A stretch of DNA of 64,000 nucleotides from Nocardioides sp. Iso805N (GTDB taxonomy: Bacteria; Actinomycetota; Actinomycetes; Propionibacteriales; Nocardioidaceae), in assembly GCF_000364605.1 (NCBI RefSeq), contig NZ_KB822581.1, positions 114,253 through 178,252 on the forward strand, given 5' to 3'. The position numbers and the translations under genes are program-made. Position 1 is the stretch's first letter. The number at the start of each line of letters is the position of its first letter. The notes below the pieces were generated by a model. It was not told where the DNA came from and ran no database searches. It saw nothing but the letters and a program-made list of their open reading frames with translations. This document shows, one piece after another, positions 53,034 through 62,359 of this stretch.

Positions 53034-53039
53034 TACGCT
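53034..53039 (+). promoter_or_regulatory. Candidate -10 (TACGCT) for miaB
   Basis: TACGCT is 9 nt before the miaB ATG at 53049 in the 57-bp divergent gap; no ribosome site is seen. Confidence 0.4.
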
Positions 53040-53048
53040 CTTTCCGTT

Positions 53049-54506
53049 ATGGCTCGCACGTATGAGGTCCGCACCTACGGGTGCCAGATGAACGTCCACG
53101 ACTCCGAGCGCCTCTCCGGGCTGCTGGAGGACGCGGGCTACCTGGCCGCACCCGATGGGCAGCAGGCGGACGTGGTCGTGTTCAACACCTGCGCGGTGCG
53201 CGAGAACGCCGACAACAAGCTCTACGGCAACCTGGGCCACCTCGCCTCGGTCAAGCGCGAGCACCCGGGCATGCAGATCGCCGTCGGCGGCTGCATGGCC
53301 CAGAAGGACCGCAGCACCGTGGTCGAGCGGGCACCGTGGGTAGACGTCGTCTTCGGCACCCACAACATCGGCTCGCTGCCGGTGCTGCTGGAGCGTGCGC
53401 GGGTCCAGGAGGAGGCTCAGGTGGAGATCCTCGAGTCGCTCGAGGTCTTCCCCTCCACGCTGCCCACCCGCCGCGAGTCGCCGTACGCCGCGTGGGTCTC
53501 GGTCAGCGTCGGCTGCAACAACACCTGCACCTTCTGCATCGTCCCCTCCCTGCGTGGCAAGGAGAAGGACCGCCGTCCCGGCGAGATCCTGGCCGAGATC
53601 GAGGCGCTGGTCGCCGAGGGCGTCTCGGAGGTCACCCTGCTCGGCCAGAACGTGAACGCGTACGGCGTCGAGTTCGGCGATCGCCAGGCGTTCTCCAAGC
53701 TGCTGCGCGCGTGCGGTGCGATCGAGGGCCTGGAGCGGGTGCGCTTCACCTCGCCGCACCCGGCCGAGTTCACCGACGACGTGATCGAGGCGATGGCCGA
53801 GACCGCCAACGTGATGCCCTCGCTGCACATGCCGCTGCAGTCCGGCTCCGACCGGATCCTGCGCTCGATGCGCCGCTCCTACCGCCGGGAGAAGTACCTG
53901 GGGATCATCGACCGGGTCCGCGCAGCCATCCCGCACGCCGCGATCACCACCGACATCATCGTCGGTTTCCCGGGCGAGACCGAGGACGACTTCCAGGCGA
54001 CCATGGAGGTCGTCCGCCAGGCCCGCTTCTCCAGTGCCTTCACCTTCCAGTACTCCCCGCGCCCCGGCACGCCGGCGGCGACGATGGCGGACCAGATCGC
54101 GCCCGACGTGGTCAAGGACCGCTACCAGCGGCTGGTGGACCTGGTGAACGACCTGGCCTGGGAGGAGAACAAGACCCAGGTCGGCCGCACCGTCGAGCTG
54201 ATGGTTGCCGAGGGCGAGGGCCGCAAGGACGGTGAGACCCGGCGGATGTCGGGTCGCGCACCGGACAACCGGCTGGTCCACTTCGCGGCCACCGATGCCC
54301 GTCCGGGCGACATGGTGACAGCGGAGGTCACCTACGCGGCGCCGCACCACCTGGTCGCTGACCGGGTCGTGTCGGTGCGGCGTACCCGTTCGGGCGACGC
54401 CTGGGAGGCGCGGCAGGGCCGTGCCGAGGAGACGCGCACCGTGGGCCTCGGGCTGCCGACCATCGGCGTCCCGGCGCCGCTCCCGGCCGCCCCTGCCTGC
54501 AGCTGA
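53049..54506 (+). CDS. miaB: tRNA-2-methylthio-N6-isopentenyladenosine synthase MiaB
   Basis: 485 residues: UPF0004 domain ([43 protein letters not shown]), radical-SAM domain with [11 protein letters not shown] cluster, [30 protein letters not shown], and a C-terminal TRAM domain (about 385-455). It adds the methylthio group to i6A37 in tRNAs; miaA, which makes i6A, lies three genes downstream. A proline-rich C-terminal tail follows TRAM. Confidence 0.95.
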   Translation: MARTYEVRTYGCQMNVHDSERLSGLLEDAGYLAAPDGQQADVVVFNTCAVRENADNKLYGNLGHLASVKREHPGMQIAVGGCMAQKDRSTVVERAPWVDVVFGTHNIGSLPVLLERARVQEEAQVEILESLEVFPSTLPTRRESPYAAWVSVSVGCNNTCTFCIVPSLRGKEKDRRPGEILAEIEALVAEGVSEVTLLGQNVNAYGVEFGDRQAFSKLLRACGAIEGLERVRFTSPHPAEFTDDVIEAMAETANVMPSLHMPLQSGSDRILRSMRRSYRREKYLGIIDRVRAAIPHAAITTDIIVGFPGETEDDFQATMEVVRQARFSSAFTFQYSPRPGTPAATMADQIAPDVVKDRYQRLVDLVNDLAWEENKTQVGRTVELMVAEGEGRKDGETRRMSGRAPDNRLVHFAATDARPGDMVTAEVTYAAPHHLVADRVVSVRRTRSGDAWEARQGRAEETRTVGLGLPTIGVPAPLPAAPACS

Positions 54507-54565
54507 TCCGGCGCCGCCGCGTCCGTACGCCGCCCCGCGCGGAGCTGTCCGCCCTTCGGCCCGTC

Positions 54566-54584
54566 GAGGCCGGACTTCGGCCTC
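54566..54584 (+). terminator. Hairpin after miaB
   Basis: GAGGCCG (54566-54572) and CGGCCTC (54578-54584) form a 7-bp stem with a 5-nt loop, between miaB and the exporter gene. The downstream run is ATAAAAA rather than T, so it is only a weak terminator candidate. Confidence 0.3.
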
Positions 54585-54602
54585 CGGTGATAAAAAGTCC
54601 CA

Positions 54603-55883
54603 GTGAGTGAGGACGGAATGCCTGGGCGGCTGCTCGCCACGTTGGCGCTGCTGTGCGCGACGGCACCGATCTCCACCGACCTCTACCTGGCGTCGTTCCC
54701 GGAGATGACGCATGGGCTGCACACCGACGCCTCGATGGTGCAGCTGACCCTGACCGCCTTCCTGGTCGGCATCGGTGCCGGCCAGGTGCTCTGGGGCCCG
54801 GTCACCGATCACTTCGGGCGCTACCGGCCGATGATCGTCGGGGCGGTGGTCGCTCTGGTCGCCTCCGTGGCGGCGATGCTGGCGCCCGACGTCGGCGTGC
54901 TCATCGCCGCCCGGCTGATCCAGGCGTTCGCGGGCGGTGCGTGCGTCACCGCAGCCAGCGCGTCGGTAGCCGACCGGCTGAGCGGGTTCCCGCTGGCACG
55001 CACGGTCACCATGCTCGGCACGATCATCGGTGTGGCCCCGATCGTGGCGCCGGTCGCCGGCGGTGTGCTCGCTTCGACCATTCCGTGGCGCGGCATCCTG
55101 GCCGTCATCTGCGGCTTCACCCTGCTGCAGGTGGTGGTGATCCTGCTGGTGATCCGGGAGTCGTTGCCCGCCGATCGCCGCTCCGCGCGGATCCGCTACG
55201 GCCACCTCGGCACGCTGGTGCGCCGCCCCGCCTACATCGGGCACGCCGCCACCCAGGTCCTCGGCTTCGCCACCCTGATGACCTACGTGTCGTCCTCATC
55301 GTTCGTCTTCGAGCGCTACCTGGGCTTCTCCAGCTCGCGCTACGGGCTCTGCTTCGCGCTGAACTCCGTCGGCCTGATCGCGGCCAACTTCGTCTCCTCG
55401 CGGCTCGCGCGGCACCACGTCCACCCCGCCCGCACGGTCTCCCGCGCGCTGCCGGTCGCGGTCGTCGCCGTCCTGGTGCTGCTGATCGTCGTGCTCTCGC
55501 CGCTGCCCCGCACCCTGATGCTGGTCCCACTCTTCGTCGCGATCGCGGCGCTCGGCTTCGTCAGCGGCAACTCAGGCGCGCTCGCGGTGCAGCAGAGCCG
55601 CGACGTGGCGGGATCGGGCAGCGGCCTCGGGGGTGGCCTCATGTTCCTGGTCGCGGGCCTCGTCTCGCCGCTGGGCGGGATCGCCGGCGAGGACACCGCG
55701 GTGCCGCTGGCGGTGGTGATGACCTGCACCATCCTCGCCGCGAGTGCCGCCTTCGTCGCCGTACGTCGCTACGTCGCGCGCCACCCCGACCTGGAGCATG
55801 CCTTCCGGGTGGAGCGTCCGCAGCCGACGGCCGCCGCGGCGGGTGCCTCGCCCGCGCCGGCCGCGCGCAACCCTGCCCCCTAG
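54603..55883 (+). CDS. Bcr/CflA-type MFS multidrug exporter
   Basis: 426 residues, about 12 transmembrane helices, GTG start (an internal ATG at codon 6 is possible). ISTDLYLASFPEM and the A-motif loop GQVLWGPVTDHFGRYRPMIVG match the Bcr/CflA drug/proton antiporter group, as does LIQAFAGGACVTAASASVADR. Substrates are unknown. The C-terminus is an Ala/Pro-rich tail. No regulator is adjacent. Confidence 0.9.
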   Translation: MSEDGMPGRLLATLALLCATAPISTDLYLASFPEMTHGLHTDASMVQLTLTAFLVGIGAGQVLWGPVTDHFGRYRPMIVGAVVALVASVAAMLAPDVGVLIAARLIQAFAGGACVTAASASVADRLSGFPLARTVTMLGTIIGVAPIVAPVAGGVLASTIPWRGILAVICGFTLLQVVVILLVIRESLPADRRSARIRYGHLGTLVRRPAYIGHAATQVLGFATLMTYVSSSSFVFERYLGFSSSRYGLCFALNSVGLIAANFVSSRLARHHVHPARTVSRALPVAVVAVLVLLIVVLSPLPRTLMLVPLFVAIAALGFVSGNSGALAVQQSRDVAGSGSGLGGGLMFLVAGLVSPLGGIAGEDTAVPLAVVMTCTILAASAAFVAVRRYVARHPDLEHAFRVERPQPTAAAAGASPAPAARNPAP

Positions 55884-55967
55884 CCGGCCAGCACCCACGC
55901 CGGCAGACGACACGGCGGGCCGCCCCTGCCGGAGCGACCCGCCGCATGGTGGCAAAGCGCCTCGGAC

Positions 55968-56150
55968 CTAGTCGTCCAGGTCCAGCGCGTCCTTCGCCTT
56001 CTCCACGCCACCGGCGATCTTGTCGGTGTACTTGCCGTCGGTCTTGTCGTCGGCGAACTCGCCGGCCTTGTCCAGCGCGCCGGAGACCTGGTCCGCGTGG
56101 TCCTCGACCACGTCTTTGGCCTTGTCGAGTGCGTCATCGAGAAATCCCAT
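55968..56150 (-). CDS. Small antitoxin-like helical protein, 60 aa
   Basis: MGFLDDALDKAKDVVEDHADQ followed by repeated DKAGEFADDKTDGKYTDKI and GVEKAKDAL. This is the pattern of the Rv0909-type antitoxin family: short, acidic, helical. The ATG follows a GGGGGAAC site. No toxin gene is adjacent on either side, so a toxin-antitoxin role is unsupported here; a stress-related single gene is as likely. Confidence 0.75.
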   Translation of the reverse strand: MGFLDDALDKAKDVVEDHADQVSGALDKAGEFADDKTDGKYTDKIAGGVEKAKDALDLDD

Positions 56151-56214
56151 GTGTTCCCCCAAGGTGTCAGGCGGCGGCCCGAGCGGCGCCGCGTCCGGCT
56201 GCCACACTAACCAC

Positions 56215-57168
56215 ATGTCTGCGACGCCCTCCAGCCCCTCTGGCGACGGTTCCCCGGGTGTTCCGCTGGTAGCGGTGGTGGGCGCGACGGCGGCCGGCAA
56301 GACAGCGCTCTCGCTCGACCTGGCGCAGCGGCTGGGCGGGGAGATCGTCAACACCGACGCGATGCAGCTCTACCGCGGCATGGACATCGGTACGGCGAAG
56401 GTGCCCCTCGCCGAGCGGCGCGGCATCCCGCACCACCTCATCGACGTACTGGACGTCTCGCACCCGGCCACCGTCGCCGAGTTCCAGGAGCGGGCACGTG
56501 CCGTGATCGGGCGTCTTCGGGCGGCCGGCACCGTGCCGGTGCTGGTCGGCGGCAGCGCGCTCTACACCCGGGCGCTGCTGGACCGCTTCGAGTTCCCCGG
56601 GACCGAGACGGCCGTGCGGGCGCGGTGGGAGCAGGAGCTGGAGCGGGTCGGCACGCGCGCCCTGCACGCCCGCCTGGCGGAGCTCGACCCGGTCTCGGCC
56701 GAGCGGATCGAGCCGGACAACGGCCGCCGCATCGTGCGCGCCCTGGAGGTCATCGAGATCACCGGCAAGCCCTTCAGCGCCCGTCTGCCGGTCCAGGAGT
56801 ACGCCGACCCCCGCACCCTCCAGATCGGCGTCGACATCGACCGCGAGACCCTCGACGCCCGGATCGCGCAGCGGGTGGAGGAGATGTTCGAAGCGGGCTT
56901 CGTCGCGGAGGTGGCGGGGCTCCTGGAGCACGGCCTGCTGGAGAGCCGCACCGCGGCGATGGCGATCGGCTACCGCGAGGTCGCCGCGCACCTGGCCGGT
57001 GACCTCACCCTGGCCGAGGCCAAGCTCAAGACCGCGGTCAAGACCCGCCAGTTCGCCCGACGACAGGATGCGTGGTTCCGCAAGGACGCGCGGGTGGTCT
57101 GGGTGCGCTTCGACGATCCCGAGCAGGTCGAGAAAGCGGTGGCGGCCGCGCATAGGCTAGAGGCGTGA
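56215..57168 (+). CDS. miaA: tRNA dimethylallyltransferase MiaA
   Basis: 317 residues: P-loop VAVVGATAAGKTALSLDLA, INTDAMQLYRGMDIGTAKV, RRGIPHHLIDVLD and FARRQDAWFRKD. It transfers dimethylallyl to A37 of tRNAs reading U-starting codons; MiaB then acts on the product. Order miaB...miaA-(PPOX)-dapF-hflX is conserved in actinobacteria. The stop overlaps the next GTG. Confidence 0.95.
   Translation: MSATPSSPSGDGSPGVPLVAVVGATAAGKTALSLDLAQRLGGEIVNTDAMQLYRGMDIGTAKVPLAERRGIPHHLIDVLDVSHPATVAEFQERARAVIGRLRAAGTVPVLVGGSALYTRALLDRFEFPGTETAVRARWEQELERVGTRALHARLAELDPVSAERIEPDNGRRIVRALEVIEITGKPFSARLPVQEYADPRTLQIGVDIDRETLDARIAQRVEEMFEAGFVAEVAGLLEHGLLESRTAAMAIGYREVAAHLAGDLTLAEAKLKTAVKTRQFARRQDAWFRKDARVVWVRFDDPEQVEKAVAAAHRLEA
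57153..57158 (+). promoter_or_regulatory. Candidate -10 (TAGGCT) inside miaA for the PPOX gene
   Basis: TAGGCT is 6 nt before the GTG at 57165, within the miaA 3' end. It could give a leaderless internal transcript. Confidence 0.4.
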
Positions 57169-57782
57169 CGCCCATCGAGACGGCCGAGGAGCTTCGGGCT
57201 CTGCTCGGCGTGCCCAACGAGCGCGCGGCGAACAAGGAGCGGACCCGGCTGCTCGACATCGACCGCGACTGGCTGGCCGCGAGCCCGTTCTGCGTGCTCG
57301 CGACGAGCGACGCCGAGGGGCGGTGCGACGCCAGCCCGAAGGGTGACCCCGCCGGCTCCCTGGTCCACGTCATCGACGAGACCACCATCGCGATCGCGGA
57401 GCGACCGGGCAACCGGCGTGCCGACGGCTACCTCAACGTCATCGCCAACCCGCACGTGGGCCTGCTCTTCCTCATCCCCGGCCGCACCGACACGCTGCGG
57501 ATCAACGGCCGTGCCCGGCTGGTCAGGGACGCCGACTTCTTCGACGCGATGAGCGTGCGGGAGCGCCGGCCGGTGATGGCGCTGGTCGTGGAGATCGAGC
57601 AGGTCTTCTTCCACTGCGCGAAGGCGTTCCTGCGCAGCGGGCTGTGGGAGCACGAGTCCTGGGCGCCGCACGAGACCATCCCGCGTCGGGCCGTGATCGC
57701 CAAGCAGTTCGAGAACGCGCCCGGCACCCTCGAGGAGCTCGACAGCTACTACGGCGAGTCCTACTCCAAGGGGCTCTACTGA
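57165..57782 (+). CDS. PPOX-class FMN-dependent flavoprotein
   Basis: 205 residues with a split-barrel flavin fold: DWLAASPFCVLATSDAEGRCDASPKGDPAG, TIAIAERPGNRRADGYLNVIANPHVGLLFLIPG and RAVIAKQFENAPGTLEEL. This matches the MSMEG_1061-type family of pyridoxamine-phosphate-oxidase-like proteins. The substrate is unknown; relatives may use FMN or F420. It is coupled to miaA (GTGA) and dapF (TGATG). Confidence 0.88.
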   Translation: MTPIETAEELRALLGVPNERAANKERTRLLDIDRDWLAASPFCVLATSDAEGRCDASPKGDPAGSLVHVIDETTIAIAERPGNRRADGYLNVIANPHVGLLFLIPGRTDTLRINGRARLVRDADFFDAMSVRERRPVMALVVEIEQVFFHCAKAFLRSGLWEHESWAPHETIPRRAVIAKQFENAPGTLEELDSYYGESYSKGLY

Positions 57783-58639
57783 TGGCCGCCTCGACCGGCC
57801 CTGCGAGCGACTACGGGTTCGTCAAGGGCCACGGCACCGAGAACGACTTCGTCCTGCTGCCGGACCCGGACGGCTCGGTGCACGGCCCGCTGAGCGACGA
57901 GCGGGTGCGGGCGCTGTGCGACCGCCACGCCGGCATCGGCGGCGACGGCGTGCTGCGCGTCATCCGTACGGCGGCGTACGCGGCCGACTGGCCCGGAGCA
58001 CCTGACTCCACGGTCGGTGGCGAGTGGTTCATGGACTACCGCAACGCCGACGGCTCGATCGCGGAGATGTGCGGCAACGGCACCCGCGTCTTCGCCGCCT
58101 ACCTGCGGGCCCAGCTCGGCGTCGGCGAGGAGATCGTCGTCGCGACCCGGGCCGGCGACAAGAGGCTGACCTTCGACGGCGAGCTGTGGACCGTCGACCT
58201 GGGGGAGCCGCGGCTGCAGGGCTGGTCCGAGGTCTCGGTCGGCGACCAGTCCTGGAAGGCGCGGCACGTCGACATGGGCAACCCGCACGCGGTGGCGCTG
58301 GTCGAGGTGCCCGTCGCCGGGCTGGACCTCAGCCAGCAGCCGGGGTTCGACGCCGCGACGTACCCGCGTGGCGTCAACGTCGAGCTGGTCGAGCGCGCCG
58401 GCGAGGCCCACCTCCGGATGCGGGTGCACGAGCGCGGCGTGGGGGAGACCCGGTCGTGCGGCACCGGCATCGGCGCGACGGCGGTCGCGACGATGGAGGC
58501 CGATGGCCACGTGGCGGACGGAGCGACGTACGTCGTCGACGTGCCGGGTGGTCGGCTGACCGTCACCTGGACCGCCGCGAACCGGGTGCTGCTGACCGGC
58601 CCCGCCGTGCTGGTGGCCAGCGGCACCACCAACCTCTGA
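57782..58639 (+). CDS. dapF: Diaminopimelate epimerase DapF
   Basis: 285 residues: KGHGTENDFVLLPDPDG, RHAGIGGDGVL, MCGNGTRVFAAYL (first catalytic Cys), VDMGNPHAVAL and TRSCGTGIGATAVA (second catalytic Cys). It converts LL- to meso-diaminopimelate for lysine and peptidoglycan. GTENDF replaces the more common GxxNDF but is usual in actinobacteria. Confidence 0.95.
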   Translation: MAASTGPASDYGFVKGHGTENDFVLLPDPDGSVHGPLSDERVRALCDRHAGIGGDGVLRVIRTAAYAADWPGAPDSTVGGEWFMDYRNADGSIAEMCGNGTRVFAAYLRAQLGVGEEIVVATRAGDKRLTFDGELWTVDLGEPRLQGWSEVSVGDQSWKARHVDMGNPHAVALVEVPVAGLDLSQQPGFDAATYPRGVNVELVERAGEAHLRMRVHERGVGETRSCGTGIGATAVATMEADGHVADGATYVVDVPGGRLTVTWTAANRVLLTGPAVLVASGTTNL

Positions 58640-58702
58640 GCAGGCCCACGGGCCGGCCGCAGGCTGTGACGTGCCCCTCACGGGCGACACTGGTGTGACG
58701 GC

Positions 58703-58708
58703 TAGAGT
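58703..58708 (+). promoter_or_regulatory. Candidate -10 (TAGAGT) for the SDR gene
   Basis: TAGAGT lies 6 nt before the ATG at 58715 after the dapF stop; no ribosome site is visible. Confidence 0.45.
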
Positions 58709-58714
58709 CCGGCC

Positions 58715-59491
58715 ATGGATCTCACCAACAGCACTGCCATCGTCACCGGCGGGGCGAGCGGCATCGGCGCGGCCTGCGTGCGCCAGCTCGCGGCCCGCGG
58801 CGCCACCGTCGTGATCGCCGACCTGCAGGCCGACAAGGGCGAGGCCCTGGCCGAGGAGGTCAAGGGGATCTTCGTGCAGGTCGACGTCACCCACACCGAG
58901 CAGATCACCACCGCCGTCGAGCAGGCCGCCTCGATCGCCCCGCTGCGGGCGTGCGTGAACTCCGCCGGCATCGGCTGGGCGCAGCGCACCATCGGCAAGG
59001 ACGGCCTGCTGGAATCGGCGCACTCGCTGGAGGCCTTCTCCAAGGTCGTCGCCATCAACCTGATCGGCACCTTCGACATGACCCGCCAGGCCGCCACGGT
59101 GATGAGCCGCAACGAGCCCGACGAGAAGGGCCAGCGCGGCGCGATCGTCAACATGGCGTCGGTCGCCGCCTTCGACGGCCAGATCGGTCAGGCCTCCTAC
59201 TCCGCGTCCAAGGGCGGGGTGGTCGGGATGACCCTGCCCATCGCGCGTGACCTGGCCGCCGCCGGCATCCGGCTCAACACCGTCGCCCCGGGCCTGATCG
59301 ACACCCCGATCTACGACGGATTCCCGAACCCGGACGAGTTCAAGGCCAACCTCGGCCAGAACGTGCTCTTCCCCAAGCGCCTGGGCAGCGCCGACGAGCT
59401 CGCCTCGATGGTGCTCGAGCTGCTGACCAACGACTACATGAACGCCGAGGTCGTGCGGGTCGACGGCGGTATCCGGATGCCTCCCAAGTAA
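58715..59491 (+). CDS. Short-chain dehydrogenase, 3-hydroxyacyl-CoA dehydrogenase type-2-like
   Basis: 258 residues: NAD site IVTGGASGIGAACVRQLA, NSAGIG, catalytic Ser in VNMASVAAF and YxxxK in SYSASKGGVVGM, C-terminal GIRLNTVAPGLIDTPIYDGF. The overall pattern, including FPKRLGSADELASMV and YMNAEVVRVDGGIRM, matches the HSD17B10/FadB2-like group acting on 3-hydroxyacyl-CoA. Fatty-acid oxidation is likely but unproven. Confidence 0.88.
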   Translation: MDLTNSTAIVTGGASGIGAACVRQLAARGATVVIADLQADKGEALAEEVKGIFVQVDVTHTEQITTAVEQAASIAPLRACVNSAGIGWAQRTIGKDGLLESAHSLEAFSKVVAINLIGTFDMTRQAATVMSRNEPDEKGQRGAIVNMASVAAFDGQIGQASYSASKGGVVGMTLPIARDLAAAGIRLNTVAPGLIDTPIYDGFPNPDEFKANLGQNVLFPKRLGSADELASMVLELLTNDYMNAEVVRVDGGIRMPPK

Positions 59492-59493
59492 CG

Positions 59494-59564
59494 CCGAGTC
59501 GGTCGAAATGGCCGCCGAGTCCGCACCAGAAGTGCAGATTCGGCGGCCATTTGTGCAAACTCGG
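59494..59564. repeat. Nested inverted-repeat element between SDR and hflX
   Basis: Three nested pairs: CCGAGT (59494-59499)/ACTCGG (59559-59564), AAATGGCCGCCGA (59506-59518)/its complement (59540-59552), and GCAC/GTGC (59523-59526/59532-59535). The 13-bp pair is perfect. It could be a palindromic dispersed element or a folded terminator. Confidence 0.75.
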
Positions 59565-59588
59565 GGGAAAGTCGTTGGCGTACCGCCG

Positions 59589-59594
59589 TACCCT
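59589..59594 (+). promoter_or_regulatory. Candidate -10 (TACCCT) for hflX
   Basis: TACCCT lies 9 nt before the hflX ATG at 59604, downstream of the inverted-repeat element. Confidence 0.35.
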
Positions 59595-59603
59595 TGATCT
59601 TGT

Positions 59604-61088
59604 ATGACGAACGCACATGACTTCAGCCTCGCGAACGAGCTCGACGAGACCACCGACTGGGACGAGCCCGGCGAGCCCGACGAGTTCTCGTCCGGCTACG
59701 CCGACGACGAGGATCCCGAAGAGCAGACCGTCGGCGCGATGGAGCTCGCCGAGCGGCACGCCCTGCGCCGCGTGGCGAGCCTGCGCACCGAGCTCGAGGA
59801 CATCACCGAGGTCGAGTACCGCCAGCTGCGGCTGGAGCGGGTCGTCCTGGTGGGTGTCTGGACCGAGGGCACCATCGAGGACGCCGAGAACAGCCTCGCC
59901 GAGCTGGCGCTGCTGGCCGAGACCGCCGGTTCGGAGGTGCTCGAGGCGATCTACCAGCGTCGGCAGTCGCCGGATCCGGCGACGTACGTCGGGCGCGGCA
60001 AGGTGGAGGCGATCGGCGAGATCGTCGCGGCCACCGGCGCCGACACCGTCGTCTGCGACGGCGAGCTCGCGCCCAGCCAGCTGCGCAACCTGGAGGACCG
60101 GCTCAAGGTCAAGGTGGTCGACCGGACCGCACTGATCCTCGACATCTTCGCCCAGCACGCGAAGTCCAAGGAGGGCCAGGCCCAGGTCGAGCTGGCCCAG
60201 CTCAGCTACATGAAGCAGCGCCTGCGCGGCTGGGGTGGCAACCTCTCCCGCCAGGTCGGCGGCCGGGCCGCCAACGGCGTCGGCATCGGCGGCCGTGGCC
60301 CCGGTGAGACCAAGATCGAGACCGATCGGCGCCGGATCAACGACAAGATCGCCAAGCTCCGCCGCGAGCTCAGGGAGATGAAGGGCACCCGCGACACCAA
60401 GCGGGCCACCCGACAGCGCAACCAGATCCCCGCGGTGGCGATCGCCGGCTACACCAACGCCGGCAAGTCCTCGCTGCTCAACCGGCTCACCGACGCCGGC
60501 GTGCTGGTCGAGGACGCGCTCTTCGCCACCCTCGACCCGACCACGCGGCGTACGACGACGGCCGACGGTCGGGTCTACACGATGTCCGACACCGTCGGCT
60601 TCGTCCGGCACCTGCCGCACCAGCTCATCGAGGCGTTCCGCTCGACGCTGGAGGAGGTCGCCGACGCGGACCTGATCCTGCACGTCGTGGACGGCTCGCA
60701 CCCCGACCCCGAGGGCCAGCTGAGCGCGGTGCGCGAGGTCTTCGCCGAGATCGGCGCGGCCCAGGTCCCCGAGCTGGTGGTGATCAACAAGGCCGACGCC
60801 GCCGACCCGCTGGTGCTCCAGCGGCTTCAGCGCGCCGAGCCGCACTCGGTGGTGGTCTCCGCCAAGACCGGTCTGGGCATCGCCGATGCGGTGCAGGCAG
60901 TCGAGGCGGACCTGCCGCGTCCGGGGACGGCCTTCCACGTGCTGCTGCCCTACGAGCGCGGCGACCTGGTCAACCGCGTCCACCAGCAGGGCGAGATCGA
61001 CCGGCTCGAGCACACCGCCGACGGCACCGAGATCACCGGCCGCGTCAACGCGGACCTGGCCGGCGAGCTGGCGCCGTACGGGATCTGA
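59604..61088 (+). CDS. hflX: Ribosome-associated GTPase HflX
   Basis: 494 residues. N-terminal HflX domain ([51 protein letters not shown]), linker with [16 protein letters not shown], then the GTPase: G1 [16 protein letters not shown]3 [25 protein letters not shown]4 NKAD. HflX splits stalled 70S ribosomes after heat or antibiotic stress. A 50-residue acidic N-terminal extension is typical of actinobacteria. It matches Rv2725c. Confidence 0.95.
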   Translation: MTNAHDFSLANELDETTDWDEPGEPDEFSSGYADDEDPEEQTVGAMELAERHALRRVASLRTELEDITEVEYRQLRLERVVLVGVWTEGTIEDAENSLAELALLAETAGSEVLEAIYQRRQSPDPATYVGRGKVEAIGEIVAATGADTVVCDGELAPSQLRNLEDRLKVKVVDRTALILDIFAQHAKSKEGQAQVELAQLSYMKQRLRGWGGNLSRQVGGRAANGVGIGGRGPGETKIETDRRRINDKIAKLRRELREMKGTRDTKRATRQRNQIPAVAIAGYTNAGKSSLLNRLTDAGVLVEDALFATLDPTTRRTTTADGRVYTMSDTVGFVRHLPHQLIEAFRSTLEEVADADLILHVVDGSHPDPEGQLSAVREVFAEIGAAQVPELVVINKADAADPLVLQRLQRAEPHSVVVSAKTGLGIADAVQAVEADLPRPGTAFHVLLPYERGDLVNRVHQQGEIDRLEHTADGTEITGRVNADLAGELAPYGI

Positions 61089-61150
61089 TCCCAGCCTGAT
61101 CACGACTCCCCGATTCTGCTGCGCGGAGCCGGTCGGCGACGCATCATGAG

Positions 61151-61864
61151 ATGGTGACACTGCTGGTCCTGGGGCGGTCCCGCCGCTTCTATCTGCTGCT
61201 CGCCCTCGTCGTCGCGCTGATGATCGGCGCCGTTGTCGAAGGCGTCGCCTGGCACGACCGCGCCGACGCGGACGCGGTGCTCCATGCCCGCTGCCTGCGC
61301 TTCAGCCACGACCAGCACTGGCGCGCGGCGCGCCCGACCGGCAGCGGGCGCAAGGTCGTCGTGATCGGCGACTCGTGGTCGGCCGGGTTCGGTCTGGCGA
61401 ACCCCGACCGATCCTGGCCGGCGCGGTTGGCGGGTCGGGTCGACGTCGACGGCTTCCCCGGCTCCGGGTTCAGCGAGCACGCGTCGGGCTGCCATCTGGT
61501 GTCCTACGCCGACCGCGCGCGTGCCGACGTGAGCCACGGTGCTGCGCTCGTCGTGGTCGAGGGCGGCCTGAACGACTTCGACCAGCGGTCGAGCGACATC
61601 ACCGCCGGCTTCGATCGGCTGATGGCCGATCTGCGGGGCGAGCACGTGATCGTGGTCGGTCCGGCGATGGCGCCCAGCCGCGCGGCGGAGGTGCCGCGGG
61701 TGGATCGGCTGCTCGCCGGACTGTGCGCCAAACGGCACGTGCCGTACTACTCCACGGTGAGGCTCCGGTTGGCCTACCAGCGCGACCGGCTGCACCCGAC
61801 GCAGGCGGGTACGGACGCGTTCGGGGCCGCAGTCGCGGCGTTCGTCGCACAGCAGCGGGCCTGA
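61151..61864 (+). CDS. SGNH/GDSL-type esterase with N-terminal membrane segment
   Basis: 237 residues: N-terminal transmembrane or signal segment (about 12-33; FYLLLALVVALMIGAVVEGVA), block I VVVIGDSWSAGFGL (Ser nucleophile), block III GGLNDF, and block V DRLHPTQAG (Asp/His). These are the SGNH hydrolase residues. It is probably an exported esterase or deacetylase, and the substrate is unknown. It follows hflX. Confidence 0.88.
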   Translation: MVTLLVLGRSRRFYLLLALVVALMIGAVVEGVAWHDRADADAVLHARCLRFSHDQHWRAARPTGSGRKVVVIGDSWSAGFGLANPDRSWPARLAGRVDVDGFPGSGFSEHASGCHLVSYADRARADVSHGAALVVVEGGLNDFDQRSSDITAGFDRLMADLRGEHVIVVGPAMAPSRAAEVPRVDRLLAGLCAKRHVPYYSTVRLRLAYQRDRLHPTQAGTDAFGAAVAAFVAQQRA

Positions 61865-61909
61865 GGGTCGAGGCTCGCGGGCGCTCGGTCCCCGTCATCG
61901 TGGTGCGCT

Positions 61910-62284
61910 TCAGTCGGTGGGGCGCTCCCAGGGCGCCTGGTCGCCCATCTTCTTGTAGTACTTCGCCAAGTGGCCCTTGACCCGGTCGATGTCCTTCTCC
62001 GGGAGGTCGACGCCGCCGCGGGCTCCGTCCATGACGTTGCCCGCCGCCATCACGCCGCGGGGCACCGCGACCAGCTTGCCGTCCACCACGTCGGCGATCA
62101 GCAGCTTGTAGGCGGTGAAGTTCTGCTTGTTCTCCGCGTCGTACCAGACATGGGCGTCGCGGTAACGCTCGTTCGGCTCGTCCTCGGCCTTCGCCCAGGC
62201 ACGCACCCGCTTCTCCGCGGCCGCGCCGTCCCATCGCCGGTCGCGGTCCGCGAGCGGCAGATCGCCGTACGCCGTGACGGCCAT
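61910..62284 (-). CDS. Conserved hypothetical protein, 124 aa
   Basis: From the ATG at 62284. The C-terminal half (ENKQNFTAYKLLIADVVDGK, LVAVPRGVMAAGNVMDGARG and DIDRVKGHLAKYYKKMGDQAPWE) resembles short stand-alone relatives of sequences seen with phage head proteins, but nothing else phage-like is nearby. The N-terminus (DRDRRWDGAAAEKRVRAWAKAED) is helical. Divergent from the aldo/keto reductase. No function proposed. Confidence 0.75.
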   Translation of the reverse strand: MAVTAYGDLPLADRDRRWDGAAAEKRVRAWAKAEDEPNERYRDAHVWYDAENKQNFTAYKLLIADVVDGKLVAVPRGVMAAGNVMDGARGGVDLPEKDIDRVKGHLAKYYKKMGDQAPWERPTD

Positions 62285-62359
62285 CGCGTTCTCCTCTCTC
62301 CGAACCTCCCCCACCGGGGGTGATGACGCGACAGGTACCCGATCAGACAAGATGGACCC

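Noticed and set aside
55968..56150. Toxin-antitoxin pair with the Rv0909-like small protein
   Set aside because: No toxin-like gene lies beside it; neighbours are an exporter and miaA.
61910..62284. Prophage remnant
   Set aside because: Only this gene resembles sequences found with phages; there is no integrase, capsid or tail gene nearby.
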